The position numbers and the translations under genes were made by a program. The notes beneath the pieces are model-generated. The model was not told the origin of the DNA. It did not search any database and worked only from the letters and a program-made list of their open reading frames with translations. 64,000 bases of DNA from Diplonema japonicum (taxonomy: Eukaryota > Euglenozoa > Diplonemea > Diplonemida > Diplonemidae): positions 558,001 through 622,000 of the forward strand of contig OZ025657.1 of NCBI GenBank assembly GCA_964019335.1. The letters run 5' to 3'. Positions 18,885 through 29,804 of the stretch are shown here, one piece after another (the stretch's first letter is position 1; each line of letters begins with the position of its first letter).

Positions 18885-20689
18885 TTACAAACTACCCTTC
18901 CACTGCCTGCTGTCGGAACCCTGGGTGTTCCTCACACCAGTGGAGTACGCGCTGTTGGTTGGCTTTTTGCGTCCACCTTCATCGAGGTTCTTCCCGAACC
19001 CAGGTCCAGACTCCGCACGCAGAGACTTCTTTTTCTTCCCCCCTTGCTCAACGAGGTCTGTGGGTAAGAAATAACCATATTATTTTTGTACTTCAAAACA
19101 TACTAAAGTCTATCGCTGGCGCGTCCTTCAGCCCCACCGACCTCGCGACTTTCATGAGGTCGAGATCCCCCACAGAGAACACTTCCTGCATCTGGTGCGA
19201 AGCGTATGCCTGTAGTGATTTATTGTACCAAAAATGTTGAAGCACATACCAACAGGTACGCCCTGTAAGCCTCCCTCGCGCTCTTGTGGAGGTAGTAGTT
19301 CTTTTCGACAAGCTTCTCGAGGGTCAGCTGTACCTGCTTTGACAGCTTCTCGGTCTTAAAGTCGTACTGGCTGCAGTTCACCTTGTGCTCTCGGAGATAC
19401 TTCACAAACGCAAGTTCCTCAGGAAGGAGGAACAGCAACGCGTTGCCCGAAGACCCTGCACGAGCGGTACGCCCCACCCTGTGGATGTAGGTCCTCGGAT
19501 CATCAGGCGGGTCGAACTGGATGATCCAGTCAACATGGGGGATGTCGAACCCACGCGCTGCCACGTCCGTCGACAGCAGGATGCCCGACGGTGCATTGCA
19601 GAACTGGTGGAACACAGTGCTCCTGCGCTGCTGTTTCAATTTGCCGTGCAGGGCGACGTTAGGGATGTCGATGTAGTTCAGCAGCTCCGAGTGGTACTGC
19701 ACAGACTTGCAGCTCGAGAAGAACACGATGAGCTTCCCCTTCTGTTTTTTCAAGAAGGTGTACAGCAGGAGGAAACGCAGGTCGGCGGGACACACGATGA
19801 AGCCCTGCTCCAGGTTGTCCGCTGTTGACTGGTCGTCTTTCGACGCGACGGAGATGTAGACGGGCGGCTTCGGGAAGGAGATCCTCACAAGGTCCTCGAC
19901 CTTGGTAGTCTGTGTGGCGGAGAAGAGCATGGTGAGCCTGTTCTTAGGGAGGATGTTGATGATCTGCTTCATCTGCTCTTCAAACCCGTTCTGAAGGATC
20001 CTATCGGCCTCGTCAATGCAGAGGGCGAGAAGATTCTTGAAGACGAACTGGGGAGTGGTTTGAAGGTGGTCGAGGAGCCTGCCGGGTGTGGCGATGACGA
20101 TGTTGACGCCGCGGGAGAGCTTCAAGGCCTCAGGCCTCTTGTTGACACCTCCAGTGATGCAGCAGTGCGTGTGCCTGCCCTTGAAGGGTTTCACAAGCTG
20201 AGCGACGACTCCTTCGATCTGGATGGCCAGCTCTCTCACAGGAGCGATGATAATGGCGCCTGTTCCGTTGCGGGTCATGAAGTTGGCACGTTCAAGCAAC
20301 TCCATAATAGGGATAGAAAATGCCAGCGTCTTCCCACTCCCCGTTTTGGCCTGCCCCAGGACGTCGTTCCCCGCCAGCAACGCAGGGATCGACCTGCGCT
20401 GGATCTCCGTCATCGTATCGTACCCAAACTCATTCTTCATGGCATCCTGCAGCCCTTGGCACAGCTCCAGCTCGTCAAACCGCGTCACCTCCGTCGCCAC
20501 TGTCTTCTTTACCTCTTTCTCATTCTGTACCTTCATGTCCTCAATTGCCGCCTCCCTTTCCTCTTCTCTCACTTCTTTCGGCGTCTTGTACGCCTCATGC
20601 TCCTCAGGTACTTTGCTTGCAAACTTTGACTTCTTCTTCCCTACGGTTTTTGGGGCGCTTACGCTGCGCTTTTTACCCGCGACAGGCAT
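18885..20689 (-). CDS. HAS1: HAS1/DDX18-type DEAD-box RNA helicase
   Basis: Exons 19250-20689, 19104-19209 and 18885-19057, with introns of 40 and 46 nt; 572 residues. Helicase motifs are the Q-motif region, AKTGSGKT (I), PVRELAIQ (Ia), [14 protein letters not shown] in CIDEADRIL (II), FSATQT (III), and [10 protein letters not shown] (VI). The block [19 protein letters not shown] and the C-terminal [20 protein letters not shown], recovered only by splicing, are diagnostic of HAS1/DDX18. The last exon adds a Gly/Lys-rich tail. It acts in the nucleolus in 60S and 40S ribosome assembly. The start ATG at 20689 opens a basic nucleolar-type leader ([14 protein letters not shown]). Confidence 0.94.
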
Positions 20690-20801
20690 GTCTATGGGGT
20701 TGTCAAGGTCCCCTTTCTGTTTGTGGGGGTTCTTTTCTTTTCTTTTCTTTTCTTTTTACAACAAAGAAAAAATGAAGGGAAAACATCTATACAGAAGTAC
20801 A

Positions 20802-21485
20802 TCACGTGGTATCGACTCGCACACGCTCGAGGTAAGGTGAAGGGATTGTGTGTGGACCCCGGTTGGTGTATGGTAGAGAGGGGTGTAAGGGGGTAGGGGT
20901 GGTGTAGCTGTATGGGGAGTTAAGAGGAGGTGTAATCCACCATGAAGGGGGAGGCGCGGTGAGGGGAGGCCTAGGTGGGAGCTGAAGGGGTTGGGCTCCA
21001 CGCGCGGGCCGCGGGGGGTAATACGACTCTTCCTCTCTTTTCCGGTAGCTGTCAAAGCCTTCCCCAACAAGGGAAGCCGGTGGTGTAGGGTCGTCAGGGG
21101 TTCGCGTCCTGTCGTCAGTCTCGGCCACAACCATGACCCCCTTGGAAGGAAGCCCAGGAATGATCTGATCCCTGCCTGTCCCCGGTTTTTGTATACCCCT
21201 GTCAATACTGTTCCACAGCCACCCACCTTCCTCCGTCACAGATTGATACCTCCACCGCCCAGCGCTCTCTTTTACTATGTTCTGTATCTTCGTAATAACT
21301 TCGTCCTTCACCCCTCGGCACACCCACTTCCCGTCGAAGGTCACTTCGTTCCCATTACCCACCCGAATGGTTTTCCCCCTCACCACCTCTCGGCTGTTTT
21401 CATGGAGCGCGTACCACCCAGTACCAGGGGTTACTTTTAAAACGAAATTTTCATTAGATGGACCTTGCCATGAAACAGACTGCAT
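20802..21485 (-). CDS. Unknown protein with Pro-rich C-terminal half
   Basis: 227 residues. The first 110 residues look globular (NFVLKVTPGTGWYALHE, then VGNGNEVTFDGKWVCRG, KESAGRWRYQSVTEEGGWLW). The C-terminal 90 residues are dominated by Pro, Tyr, Thr and Ser. No signal peptide, membrane span or catalytic motif is present. The GTGWYAL segment recalls GSGYYEV in the three-repeat protein at 3507-4781, and the order of conserved aromatic and Gly residues is similar, but I would not call homology without a profile comparison. The gap to the neighbouring genes is only about 110 nt on each side, which supports it being a gene. Confidence 0.6.
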   Translation of the reverse strand: MQSVSWQGPSNENFVLKVTPGTGWYALHENSREVVRGKTIRVGNGNEVTFDGKWVCRGVKDEVITKIQNIVKESAGRWRYQSVTEEGGWLWNSIDRGIQKPGTGRDQIIPGLPSKGVMVVAETDDRTRTPDDPTPPASLVGEGFDSYRKREEESYYPPRPARGAQPLQLPPRPPLTAPPPSWWITPPLNSPYSYTTPTPLHPSLPYTNRGPHTIPSPYLERVRVDTT

Positions 21486-21593
21486 TGAGGGTGAGCCCTC
21501 CCCCTTCTATGTTTTTATGCCGAGCCGAGAAAAGTGTCAAGAAAGAAAAAGAAAAAAAAAACAAGAAAACCTCTGAAAGACACTCCGTTATCA

Positions 21594-22565
21594 TTATAGA
21601 TTGACGGCTTCTCGGGTCTTAGGTTTTTCATCTGCGACGTAAGAGTAGGCAACGGCACCGGCCCCTGCGGTGAGCATGCCGAGGGAGTTCAAGAAGCCGA
21701 TGTGGATGGGGTAGAAGAAGGTGGACATTAAGATGAGGAAGATCATCTTAACGTTCATAATCGCCTGCGAGGCGATGGGGGACGTGTACTCCACGATTGC
21801 GAGATACGTGACCTGGTTCAGGAACATGAGCACGCCGTTGGCGCAGGTGGCGACAAAAAAAACACCGAGCGACGTCTTCTCAAATGTATTGTCGTCTCCG
21901 AAGAAAACACGTGGCATCTCTAAGAACATGGAAGCTATGAACAAAAGCATCCCAGACATGGGTGCCTCGTAGCGAAGAAGTGTTAGTTTATGGAGTTTAT
22001 GCTGCGCACTAGCACCTGGTAAGGCTTGAAGCAGTCTGGTGTTGATGACACACTTCCCTGCTCTACAAAAACAGCTCAACAACATACAAATAACACCTAT
22101 TGCCGTTCCGTTAAGGTTGGGGTCGTTGACAGTGGCCATAGCTGTTCCGAGGACGATGATGAGGACCAACACCCACGCACGGAACGGGACTTTTCGCCTA
22201 AGGTACACCACCGTGAGAACGGCCACCCAGACAGGAATGGTTGACTTCAGTATTTGTTGCGATGCGACGGACATGGCGGCCAATGCGAGGTTTGCGAAGC
22301 CCAGGTCGCAGCTTCTCACAATGCTCAAGGGGATCAACATGTTCACTAGCATCTCTCGTGAAGCTGTCTCCTTTGCCCCCGTCCCCGTCGCCCTCTGCGC
22401 CCCCACCGTGATCATCGTCACCACTATCATCTGCAGCGCGGTGCTCATCAACGGCAACGACTTGAACTCACTAAAAATCTCCTTGTTCGCCAGCGTCCAT
22501 AAGCTATAAGACAAAAAATTTCCCACCACGCTCCCAGTGGCAGGGTGGCGCAGGAGGTCTTGCAT
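21594..22565 (-). CDS. SLC35/TPT-family transporter
   Basis: 323 residues from the ATG at 22565 (MQDLLRHPATG), which follows a CTCACAG acceptor-like site by 9 nt. The protein is about ten hydrophobic helices in the drug/metabolite transporter layout. TPT-like features include LANKEIF in the first helix, ASQQILKSTIPVWVAVL, and the C-terminal half SPIASQAIMNVKMIFLI. The family exchanges nucleotide sugars or phosphorylated sugars across Golgi, ER or plastid membranes. With no plastid evidence here, a Golgi/ER nucleotide-sugar or SLC35E-like role is most likely. The substrate cannot be read from sequence. The C-terminal KPKTREAVNL is not a recognised sorting signal. Confidence 0.85.
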   Translation of the reverse strand: MQDLLRHPATGSVVGNFLSYSLWTLANKEIFSEFKSLPLMSTALQMIVVTMITVGAQRATGTGAKETASREMLVNMLIPLSIVRSCDLGFANLALAAMSVASQQILKSTIPVWVAVLTVVYLRRKVPFRAWVLVLIIVLGTAMATVNDPNLNGTAIGVICMLLSCFCRAGKCVINTRLLQALPGASAQHKLHKLTLLRYEAPMSGMLLFIASMFLEMPRVFFGDDNTFEKTSLGVFFVATCANGVLMFLNQVTYLAIVEYTSPIASQAIMNVKMIFLILMSTFFYPIHIGFLNSLGMLTAGAGAVAYSYVADEKPKTREAVNL

Positions 22566-22730
22566 ACTTACCACCTGTGAGAAATATGGGTGAGAAAAAA
22601 AGGGGGGGGAACACATAAACTAAACAGGGGAGGATGGGGGGACATAAATAGACAGATAAAAAAAATGGTGAACAAAAAGTATGGAAAAGGGAGAGAACAA
22701 ATAACACAGAAGAAAAGTAGCAAGAAAGAC

Positions 22731-23447
22731 TTAACTGGAAGAAAAAAAAAAGAAACCCCTTTCGCAAGGGGCTGCCGTGAGGAGGCGTTCCTCGTCTTTG
22801 ATGAGTTGGTCGAGGCTGCGAAGTTGGGTGATGTTGTTGCCGATGGCCTCTCGAAGGGCGGCTTCTTGTTTTTTACTTCTCGGGAGGTGCACTGATTTGA
22901 TGTGTGTGTCCAGTTGGAACTGCTTTGACCGCAGATCTTCTTCGAGCTCTGTGAACTCCTCTCGGAGGGCAGCTATGTGCTTGCGTTTCTTTGCAATCCT
23001 AGCCTGGTGTTGCGACACTCTTGGGCTTGGCCCCCCCGCAGCGGGTGCTAAAGGTGGAAGCTCCCCATTGTGCATTATATGTGCTAGCCGTTCCTTTTCG
23101 TCTTCACCCAAAAGCTTTCGTTTTGGCTCTGGTGGTGCAGGCATTTGGAACTCCTCCAAAGGAGTGAGTCTCTTCCCCATCCTTGGCAGCCCCACCCACC
23201 CGCACGCATGTAAATCGCTGCTCTTTCTGTACCCTGTAGGCCTCGGAACCTTTACCTTCGCTTGCGACTTCGGTACGACTCGCTGCTTCGGCCTCTCTAC
23301 CATCTCCCTCCTCTTCCTTTGATCCTGAAGCCGTACCAGCAGATCCCTGTCCAACGTACTGTCCATCGTCTTCTTTCCGTTGTACAGCTTGTACAGCATG
23401 TTCCCCGCAGGAGTCCCCCTCTCAAACGTCTTGTACGCCTCTTCCAT
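22731..23447 (-). CDS. Charged helical protein, possibly UPF0193 (EVG1)-like
   Basis: 238 residues from the ATG at 23447 (MEEAYKTFERG); the codon at 23468 is TTG, so the longer reading is unlikely. The middle is basic and Pro-rich (RPKQRVVPKSQAKVKVPRP). The C-terminal half is coiled coil (ARIAKKRKHIAALREEFTEL, then a further helix ending QLRSLDQLIKDEE). The order of a PLEEF-like block, a KERLAHIM segment and a final coiled coil resembles UPF0193, a protein restricted to ciliated organisms. This is a by-eye resemblance only. The last residues (CERGFFFFSSS) translate a T-rich stretch and may instead be untranslated or intronic. Confidence 0.6.
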   Translation of the reverse strand: MEEAYKTFERGTPAGNMLYKLYNGKKTMDSTLDRDLLVRLQDQRKRREMVERPKQRVVPKSQAKVKVPRPTGYRKSSDLHACGWVGLPRMGKRLTPLEEFQMPAPPEPKRKLLGEDEKERLAHIMHNGELPPLAPAAGGPSPRVSQHQARIAKKRKHIAALREEFTELEEDLRSKQFQLDTHIKSVHLPRSKKQEAALREAIGNNITQLRSLDQLIKDEERLLTAAPCERGFFFFSSS

Positions 23448-23651
23448 GTTCCAACCTCCTGATGGCAATGTGGTGCATGCACACAGTGCAGATTAATACA
23501 ACTAAAAGAAGAACAAAAGAAGAAATGTGTCTTTTTATATTGGGGTAGGGCACAAAAGCAACAGCAACCAAGGGTGGGGAAGGGGGGGGTATAATGAAAC
23601 ACCACCTCCCAATAATTTTAGCAGAGGCTAGGGTGCATGGCGGCTCCTCTC

Positions 23652-26600
23652 TCAACTAGCCACCATAGTCTGCTGGATGTCGCCGACGACTTCGTCGATC
23701 TGTGCAGACGGCTTGTTCTTCATGACCTTCTCGCCGGGGCGGTGTTGCTTCGCGCGAGTGGCGTCCTCTTTTTGGATGACGTCGCACTCCATCTTGAACC
23801 TCTCAAGGAAGGGAACAAGGGAACCGAAGAACTCCTCAGGCTGCGGCTTGTCCTTCACCTTCTTAGGTGCGGACCACATGGAGAGGACGTTGTTGAACTG
23901 CTCCTTGCATGTAGCGTACTCCGTTTGTAGCTTCGCAAGCTCCGCGTCCGCCGCGGTCTTGAAATCCATCATCTTCGTGACATATGGATCAGACGCCCCC
24001 TTCCCGCTCTTTTCAATGTGAGCTACAACGTTCTTGTACTGTGTCCCGAACTTCTTCAGCGCGTCCTCCGCGTCCTTGAACGCCCTGTCCAGGTCGTCGT
24101 ACTTGATCTGGTGCACGTTGTTCGCTGTGCTCTTCAGCTCTACAGGTAGCCCCAAAGCGTCGTACCGCTCCTTCTTCACAGTGTGTACCAAGTGTTGTAG
24201 CAGGTTAATCTTCCCACTCTTGTCCCTTGCAGCCTCAAGCTGAGTCAGTGTTTTTGGAGAGAACCCGCCTGCATTGCCTTTTGCTGTTCCTGCGTTCATT
24301 GTGTTGCCGAACCCAAGCAGAACACCTGTGTGTGTACGTGTGTGTGTGGATATACATACCCATCACGTACGGCAGCGACTGGCTGTCGATCACCGAGCAG
24401 ATGGCAGTCGTCAGCTTAGTCAGCGGTTTCACGATGTTCGACACCATCTCGTTCCAGTCTAGGGAGAACAGCCACGTCTCCGCACGCTTACGGAAGATCG
24501 CACTGTTGTACCTGGAAAAGGGTTGTGTCACAAAAAGAAGAAAAACAAACACATACTCGTGGATCATCTTGTAGTAAAGCTCGGGCTTTTCCCACTCCTC
24601 GTTCTTCGACATCTTCTCGTCAATCTTCGACACGAACATGTCTTCTTCTTCCTCCGTCGGTATCTGTGTGGCGGATGATGCGTTTCTTTCATTGGTACCT
24701 GTGCTTTCAGTGCTTCTAAGCAATCCCTGCTCAGAATGTCTTCGTCCAGGATGTCGAGCCCCTTCTTGATGTCATCTATCTCCGGCATTTTGTGCAACAT
24801 AATAGATATATTCTGGAACTTCTTGCTGTCCATCATCTCCGTCTTCTTTACCACCTCCTTCAAGGTGCTCTTCTTCTCTCGGCCCTTCTTTGCCTGGAAC
24901 TTATCAACGAAGTCGTCTTGATCGAATGAACAATCAACTTTGAAATGCACTGCATTCCACATTGTACCCTCTGCCTTCTCGTCTGAGACAGCAATTTTCT
25001 CCCAATGGAACACTCGCAGAGGGACCTTGGGCTTACCACCCTTCCACCACTGCACCTGCGGGCCTTTCGCACCTTTTCCCTTTTTAACGGGCGCCTTCGG
25101 GGCCTTGCCTTTACCAGCGACTGGTGGTGGGGGGGCTGCTTTCACTGCTGCGCTTGGTGCAGCTGGAGGTGGTGGAGCACCAGTAGGAGGCGCAGGTGCA
25201 GGAGGAGGTACAGCACCTCCATGGGACGGAGCACCTGCTGATTCAACGCCCGGCCTGGCTTCGACTGCACCACCTGCTGGAGTGGGTGCGGCCACTTGGG
25301 TAACTACGCCTGTGACGGGGTCCACATGCGAAACAGTGGCAGGAGCCGTGGTTGCACCAGACTCTTCGTCAGGCGGCGGCCCCATGTCGTCGCTGTCGCT
25401 ATCAGTGGAGGGTGGGGGGAGGGATTCTTCGTCATCTGTGGGCGGTTCGATGGAGTCGTCAGAGTCATCATCATCATCGTCATCAGGTGGCCCGATCCCG
25501 TCACTGTCCATCGAGTCGTCGGAGTCATCGTCGTCGAGGTTCATGCCAGGGGGACGGGGCGCACGTTCAGCAGCAGGTGTCGCCACAGGGCCCACAATGT
25601 GCTCTACGTTGCTGCGGAAATCCTGCGCAGCTTTGAACCCTTCGAAAAGCTTGCTGCGGACGTCGACCAGCATCATCTTATCAAGCGCGTTGCTCATTTG
25701 CACGGGGCGGGTGCTGGGGGGAATGGGGGCCGTAGGGATGTTCATCCCGCCACCGTCAGCGAACCTCTTTGTGGGGTGGTACAGCGGCGAGATGCCAAGC
25801 TGGATGGAGGCCGCGTAGAGGGTTTCCTGGAACTTCTGCATGCCCAACCTAGCGTCTCTGATTTTGTTCTGCTGCTGCTGGAAGATGAAGACTTCCTTGT
25901 TGATGCTATCGTAAGTAGTTTTCTCACGGTCGAACACCTTCATGTACTTCAGAGCGGACCCCCAACATTCAGGGATTTTCAGAGTGGACCGTGTTTTTTT
26001 AAAGGTTTCTAGCAGTCTTCTGAGGGTGACATCCTCAGAGGTCAGAGCGTCAGCCTTCTGGAGCAGCCCGCACTGCTGCCATCTGAATAGGAGTTTTTTA
26101 GCCTTGTATGCAGACTCTTCTTTAGTTTTCTGGAGGAGGATGTTGAGGAGGCCCATCACGTTGGTGAGAAGCTGGATCTCAGTGGTTCCGAGAAGGATGG
26201 CGAGGGTGGCGTAGCAGTCGATGCCTTCCTTCTCGACGAGGCGCTTGACTGCTTTGTGGACAGCACGGCGGCCGGCATCTATTTTGGTCTTGATAAGGGC
26301 GCCTTCGCTGTTTTGGGAAGTGATCCATGCTGCGTCCTCTGTGTTCTGCAACTGGTCAAGGAACTTCACAGTGATGATAAGGATAAGGACAGCGGGGCGG
26401 GCGATCTTGATGGCAACGTCGCCTTGTGAGTCCTTCTGCGTCACAATCTTCCACACTCTGTCTACGATGTCAGGCTGTTCTAGTAGTTGCTGCAGCCCGT
26501 TCAAGTACAGAAGCAGTCCGCACACAGTGTCCAGCACGTACCCCATAGCTGCACCAGCCTTTGGCATCAATTCCAACAAGTTCAACAAACCCCCAGCCTC

Positions 26601-26741
26601 CACCAACCCTTCTGCGAAATCCGAGTCAGCATCGACTCTCTGCTTGCACGAGTACACGACTCCCATCAGCTCTCTCCCACTTGGATCGGCGTGCTGTATC
26701 ATGTCCAACACCTCTCGCGGTGTTCTTGTAGAGATATCCAT
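23652..26741 (-). CDS. Formin (FH1-FH2) with N-terminal armadillo-like GBD/FH3 region
   Basis: Exons 24699-26741, 24557-24663, 24360-24511 and 23652-24325; the introns of 35, 45 and 34 nt all restore one frame. 991 residues. Residues about 1-330 form a helical GBD/FH3-like region. About 395-470 is highly acidic (Asp/Ser runs). About 495-560 is the Pro-rich FH1 (PPPAPAPPTGAPPPPAAPS). From about 570 is FH2 (LRVFHWEKI, MLHKMPEIDDI, NEMVSNIVKPL, then GFGNTMNAGTAKGNAGGFSP and LLQHLVHTV). It should nucleate and processively elongate actin with profilin, under Rho-type control through the N-terminus. No obvious DAD motif is seen at the C-terminus (IDEVVGDIQQTMVAS), so autoinhibition is uncertain. 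Confidence 0.95.
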
Positions 26742-27739
26742 TTTTTTTTTTTGTTTGCTCCCCTTAGTCCGGGAGCGTCCTTTTCTTTTTTTTTTTTTTT
26801 TTTTTTTTTTGTTCCTCTCCTTTTTTTCCCCTCTCCTCTTCTTCAGCTCGCAGAGAAAGATGACAAAAACAAAATGTAGGAAAAGGAAACAGAGGGAGAG
26901 AAGGGAGAGAACAAATAGCAGTTAGAGAACATGCGTTCGGTGTGTCAAATATCATTTCGTAAGTAAACGACAACGTCGAGTGGACAGTGGGTAGGGGGGG
27001 GGGAGGGGGGATTGTTTTGTTTTTTTTTTCTGTTCCTCTGGACACATACGGATGGACGAGGGGCAAGTAACCCCTGTGGCAACTCAATCAAGCCGGAGTT
27101 GCCACACGTTCCTATCACGTCAGGTAGATGCAGTCTGAGGACTGTGTCATGATCTTTTCGCTGTCTTCACAACCCGCAGCGGTGGACTCAAAAAGTCGTT
27201 TGTAGTAGTAATAGTGGTTTCATCTCTCCCCCCCCCCCCCCCCCCCCCGTTTGGGACCTTCTCGTGAGCTGAAAAAAACAACGAAATACGGTGTCCAAGT
27301 CAAATAAGAAAAAAGAGAGAAGAGAACAATGTTTGTCTCAGGAAACAGTTTATAAAAAAAAAAAAAAAAAAGTAAAAAGAATAAGTGTAAAAGAGTTAAT
27401 AAGAAGAAAAAAGAAATTGGTGGTGTTACATGGAGGAAAAAAAAAGAGGGAAAAAAGGGAAGAAAACAGGAGAAAAGGGGAGAAGATGAAAGAGGGAGGA
27501 ATACCATAAAAGGGGGGAGGGAGCAAAGAAATCGGAAAATAAAGTTGGCTTTGCACCCCTACTTTGTTACTTGCTCTTTGTTTCGCACTTACTATCCTTT
27601 GCCAGATTTCTTTTTATTTCTTGTTCTCCAAGATATGACTTAATCACTATATACATGCACTGCCAGCAAGCCCTTCCAGCTCGGAAATTGGCACCAACAG
27701 GGTAAAAAAGTCAGAAAAAGGATAGTCGCATCGCACAGC
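26742..27739. other. 1-kb intergenic region
   Basis: Homopolymers (T at about 26788-26810, G at 26995-27003, C at about 27226-27248) flank a less repetitive core at about 27040-27220 that contains a perfect hairpin. No coding region is supportable. Confidence 0.5.
27075..27106. repeat. Perfect 11-bp inverted repeat, 10-nt loop
   Basis: TGTGGCAACTC is followed by ten bases and then its exact complement. It sits in the least repetitive part of the intergenic region. It could be a structured RNA element or a protein site, and no known RNA family fits by eye. Confidence 0.7.
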
Positions 27740-29133
27740 TTACATCTTAGCAATCTCTGCCTCGACCTCCTTAGTCTTGCCCTGTTCCAACATCTGTTCC
27801 CACTTCACAAGCTTAGAATTTCCGCTGATCTGTAATGTAATGTAATGTGATGTAATGTAAATCATACCATGATGTTCACTAGCTGCACCTCAGACTTCCC
27901 AAGACGGTCAGCGTTGGAAACATCCCATTTGCCTCCGACAGAAGCAGAGTCCACACCAGCTGTGCCACGGGCCTGCAGACCCATCTTCTTGCACATGTTC
28001 TTGAAGTCCTTCCTCTGCGACACAAGAGGGATGTTCAACATTTGTCCAGCACGCAGACCCGTCCCAAGGTTGGATGGGCAAGTCAAGATGTAGCCAAGGT
28101 GCTCGTTGTGCATGAAGTCGTAGCCCTCTGACTTCAACACCTTCTGTACCTCGTTGCACGCTGTCGAGAACCTGCGGAACACATCCTTGATGTCGTCACC
28201 CTTCTGCATCGACACGATCCTCAGGTGGTCCTCCTCACCCACCCACACGAAGAAGTTCTTCGCGTCGTTGTGGAAGATCCCACGGGCGTCAGGCCAGTGT
28301 CTCCCCATCCCACTCGCCAGCAGAAGTGTCGAGTCGGGCTCCTGGAACAGATTCCCAGCAGACCTCAGTTCCTCTTCCTTCTTCTCGGACATCCCACCCA
28401 TCTTGGGTTGGTACGACATGCTCCCATGGAGGGGGAAGTAGTCACCCTTCAAAACACCCTTCAGGTTCAACAACCCCTTCACACACACCCTCTCCAGCTC
28501 CCTGCGTTCATCGAAGCCGATGGCGGGCGGGAGCCTGATGCCCCTCACAGACCTTCCCGTGCGCACCCTCGAGGTGAGGACGTACTTCCCACTGGGGTCG
28601 ATCTTGGTGTCGAGGACGTGGTTGATGTCCATGTCGGTGGGGTGCTTCGCGTTCCTCGGGTACCCCCCGTGCCTGGCGGAGATGACAGGCTCGAACAGGT
28701 CTGCAAAGACGGTGAACGACTCCTCGTCGCCGGCGGTGATCCCGCAGGTCTTGATCATCGGGTGCCCTGGGTTGTCAACACCCGTTTTGATACACTTCGC
28801 AAGGGTCACACCATTCTTCGTGGTGACATCCTTGTACTTGGCGTAGATCTCAGGGTGGTCCCTCAGGAACTCAGCCATAAAGCTGGAGTGGTTCGTCATG
28901 TCGGGCATCTGGTCGGGAGTGAAGTCGGCCGGGTAGGTGGCACCCTTCTCGGTGCAGTAGTACTCCTTGTCACCGCAGCCGGCTTGGATCCACTTGGGGA
29001 GCTTCCTCACGCCGGGCGACATCGCCTTCGGGGGGTAGTCGAGAGAGGCACAACTGCCCTGCTCTACACCAGCGGCAACACCGAAGCCCACAGTGCAAGC
29101 TGCCGCGAGTCTCAGGCCGCGTCTGATATACAT
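27740..29133 (-). CDS. Creatine kinase, copy A (mitochondrial-type leader)
   Basis: Exons 27868-29133 and 27740-27829, with a 38-nt intron; 451 residues. A basic, hydrophobic leader (MYIRRGLRLAAACTVGFGVA) precedes a LDYPPK segment like that after the presequence of animal mitochondrial creatine kinases. The guanidino-specificity loop reads TGVDNPGHPMIKT (long, creatine type). Other signatures are VLTSRVRTGRSVRG, NDAKNFFVWVGEEDHLRIVS and CPSNLGTGLRAG with the reactive Cys. The short second exon supplies the normal C-terminal helix. It would interconvert creatine plus ATP and phosphocreatine plus ADP, probably in the mitochondrial intermembrane space. Arginine kinase is excluded by the loop length and by GLRAG. 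Confidence 0.93.
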
Positions 29134-29804
29134 TTTACTTATGTGTGGAGGAGCTGTGTAGAGCTGTGTAGAGCTTCAGAGAAGAAAGAATTCTGCAAAA
29201 AAGAAAAGGAACCTACGGCTACCCGTCACAGTGGCTGGGTATTGCTTTGCTTCCGTACCGAAAAAAGAGAGGGGGAAAAGAGAATGTGTAAATAATGTAG
29301 AATGGAAATAGGCACCACGAGAGTGCGCCTCTTCAGTTTTTTTTTTTTTTTTCCTTCTCAAGAAACAATCTTAGTTTTGTTATTGCAAAGAAGAAGGGGG
29401 GAAATAGCGGGATAAAATGAGACTGGGGAGGTTATATAAGGGTTGAACAGGGAAGGCCCTCGTAAGTAGTGTACAGTGAGAATGGAGGAAAAAGAAATAT
29501 AGTAACTTGACATGCAGAGGGGAATGCATATTGGCCTAACGGGAAGAAAGCCTAGAATAGCCTTTTTCTCGTTTCTTTTTTAAACACCCACCATGCGGTT
29601 TTAAATTTCTTGAAGTCAAATCAACAATTGATTACAAAATCACTTAATCTAAAGCGCAACTTTGGAGGGAATCAAGAAGAGAATAAAAAGGAACGGGGTA
29701 GAAGAAAAAAAAAAAGAAAGAAAAAAAAAGAAAATAAAAATACAACAACTCTTCGGTGGTAAAAGGAAAAGAAATTAAGCTTGCCTTATTGTTTTCAACG
29801 GGAA
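29134..29804. other. Spacer between the two creatine kinase genes
   Basis: It contains T and A runs (29337-29352, 29708-29735) and unique A/T-rich sequence, with no gene. The spacer is not part of the duplicated segment. Confidence 0.5.
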
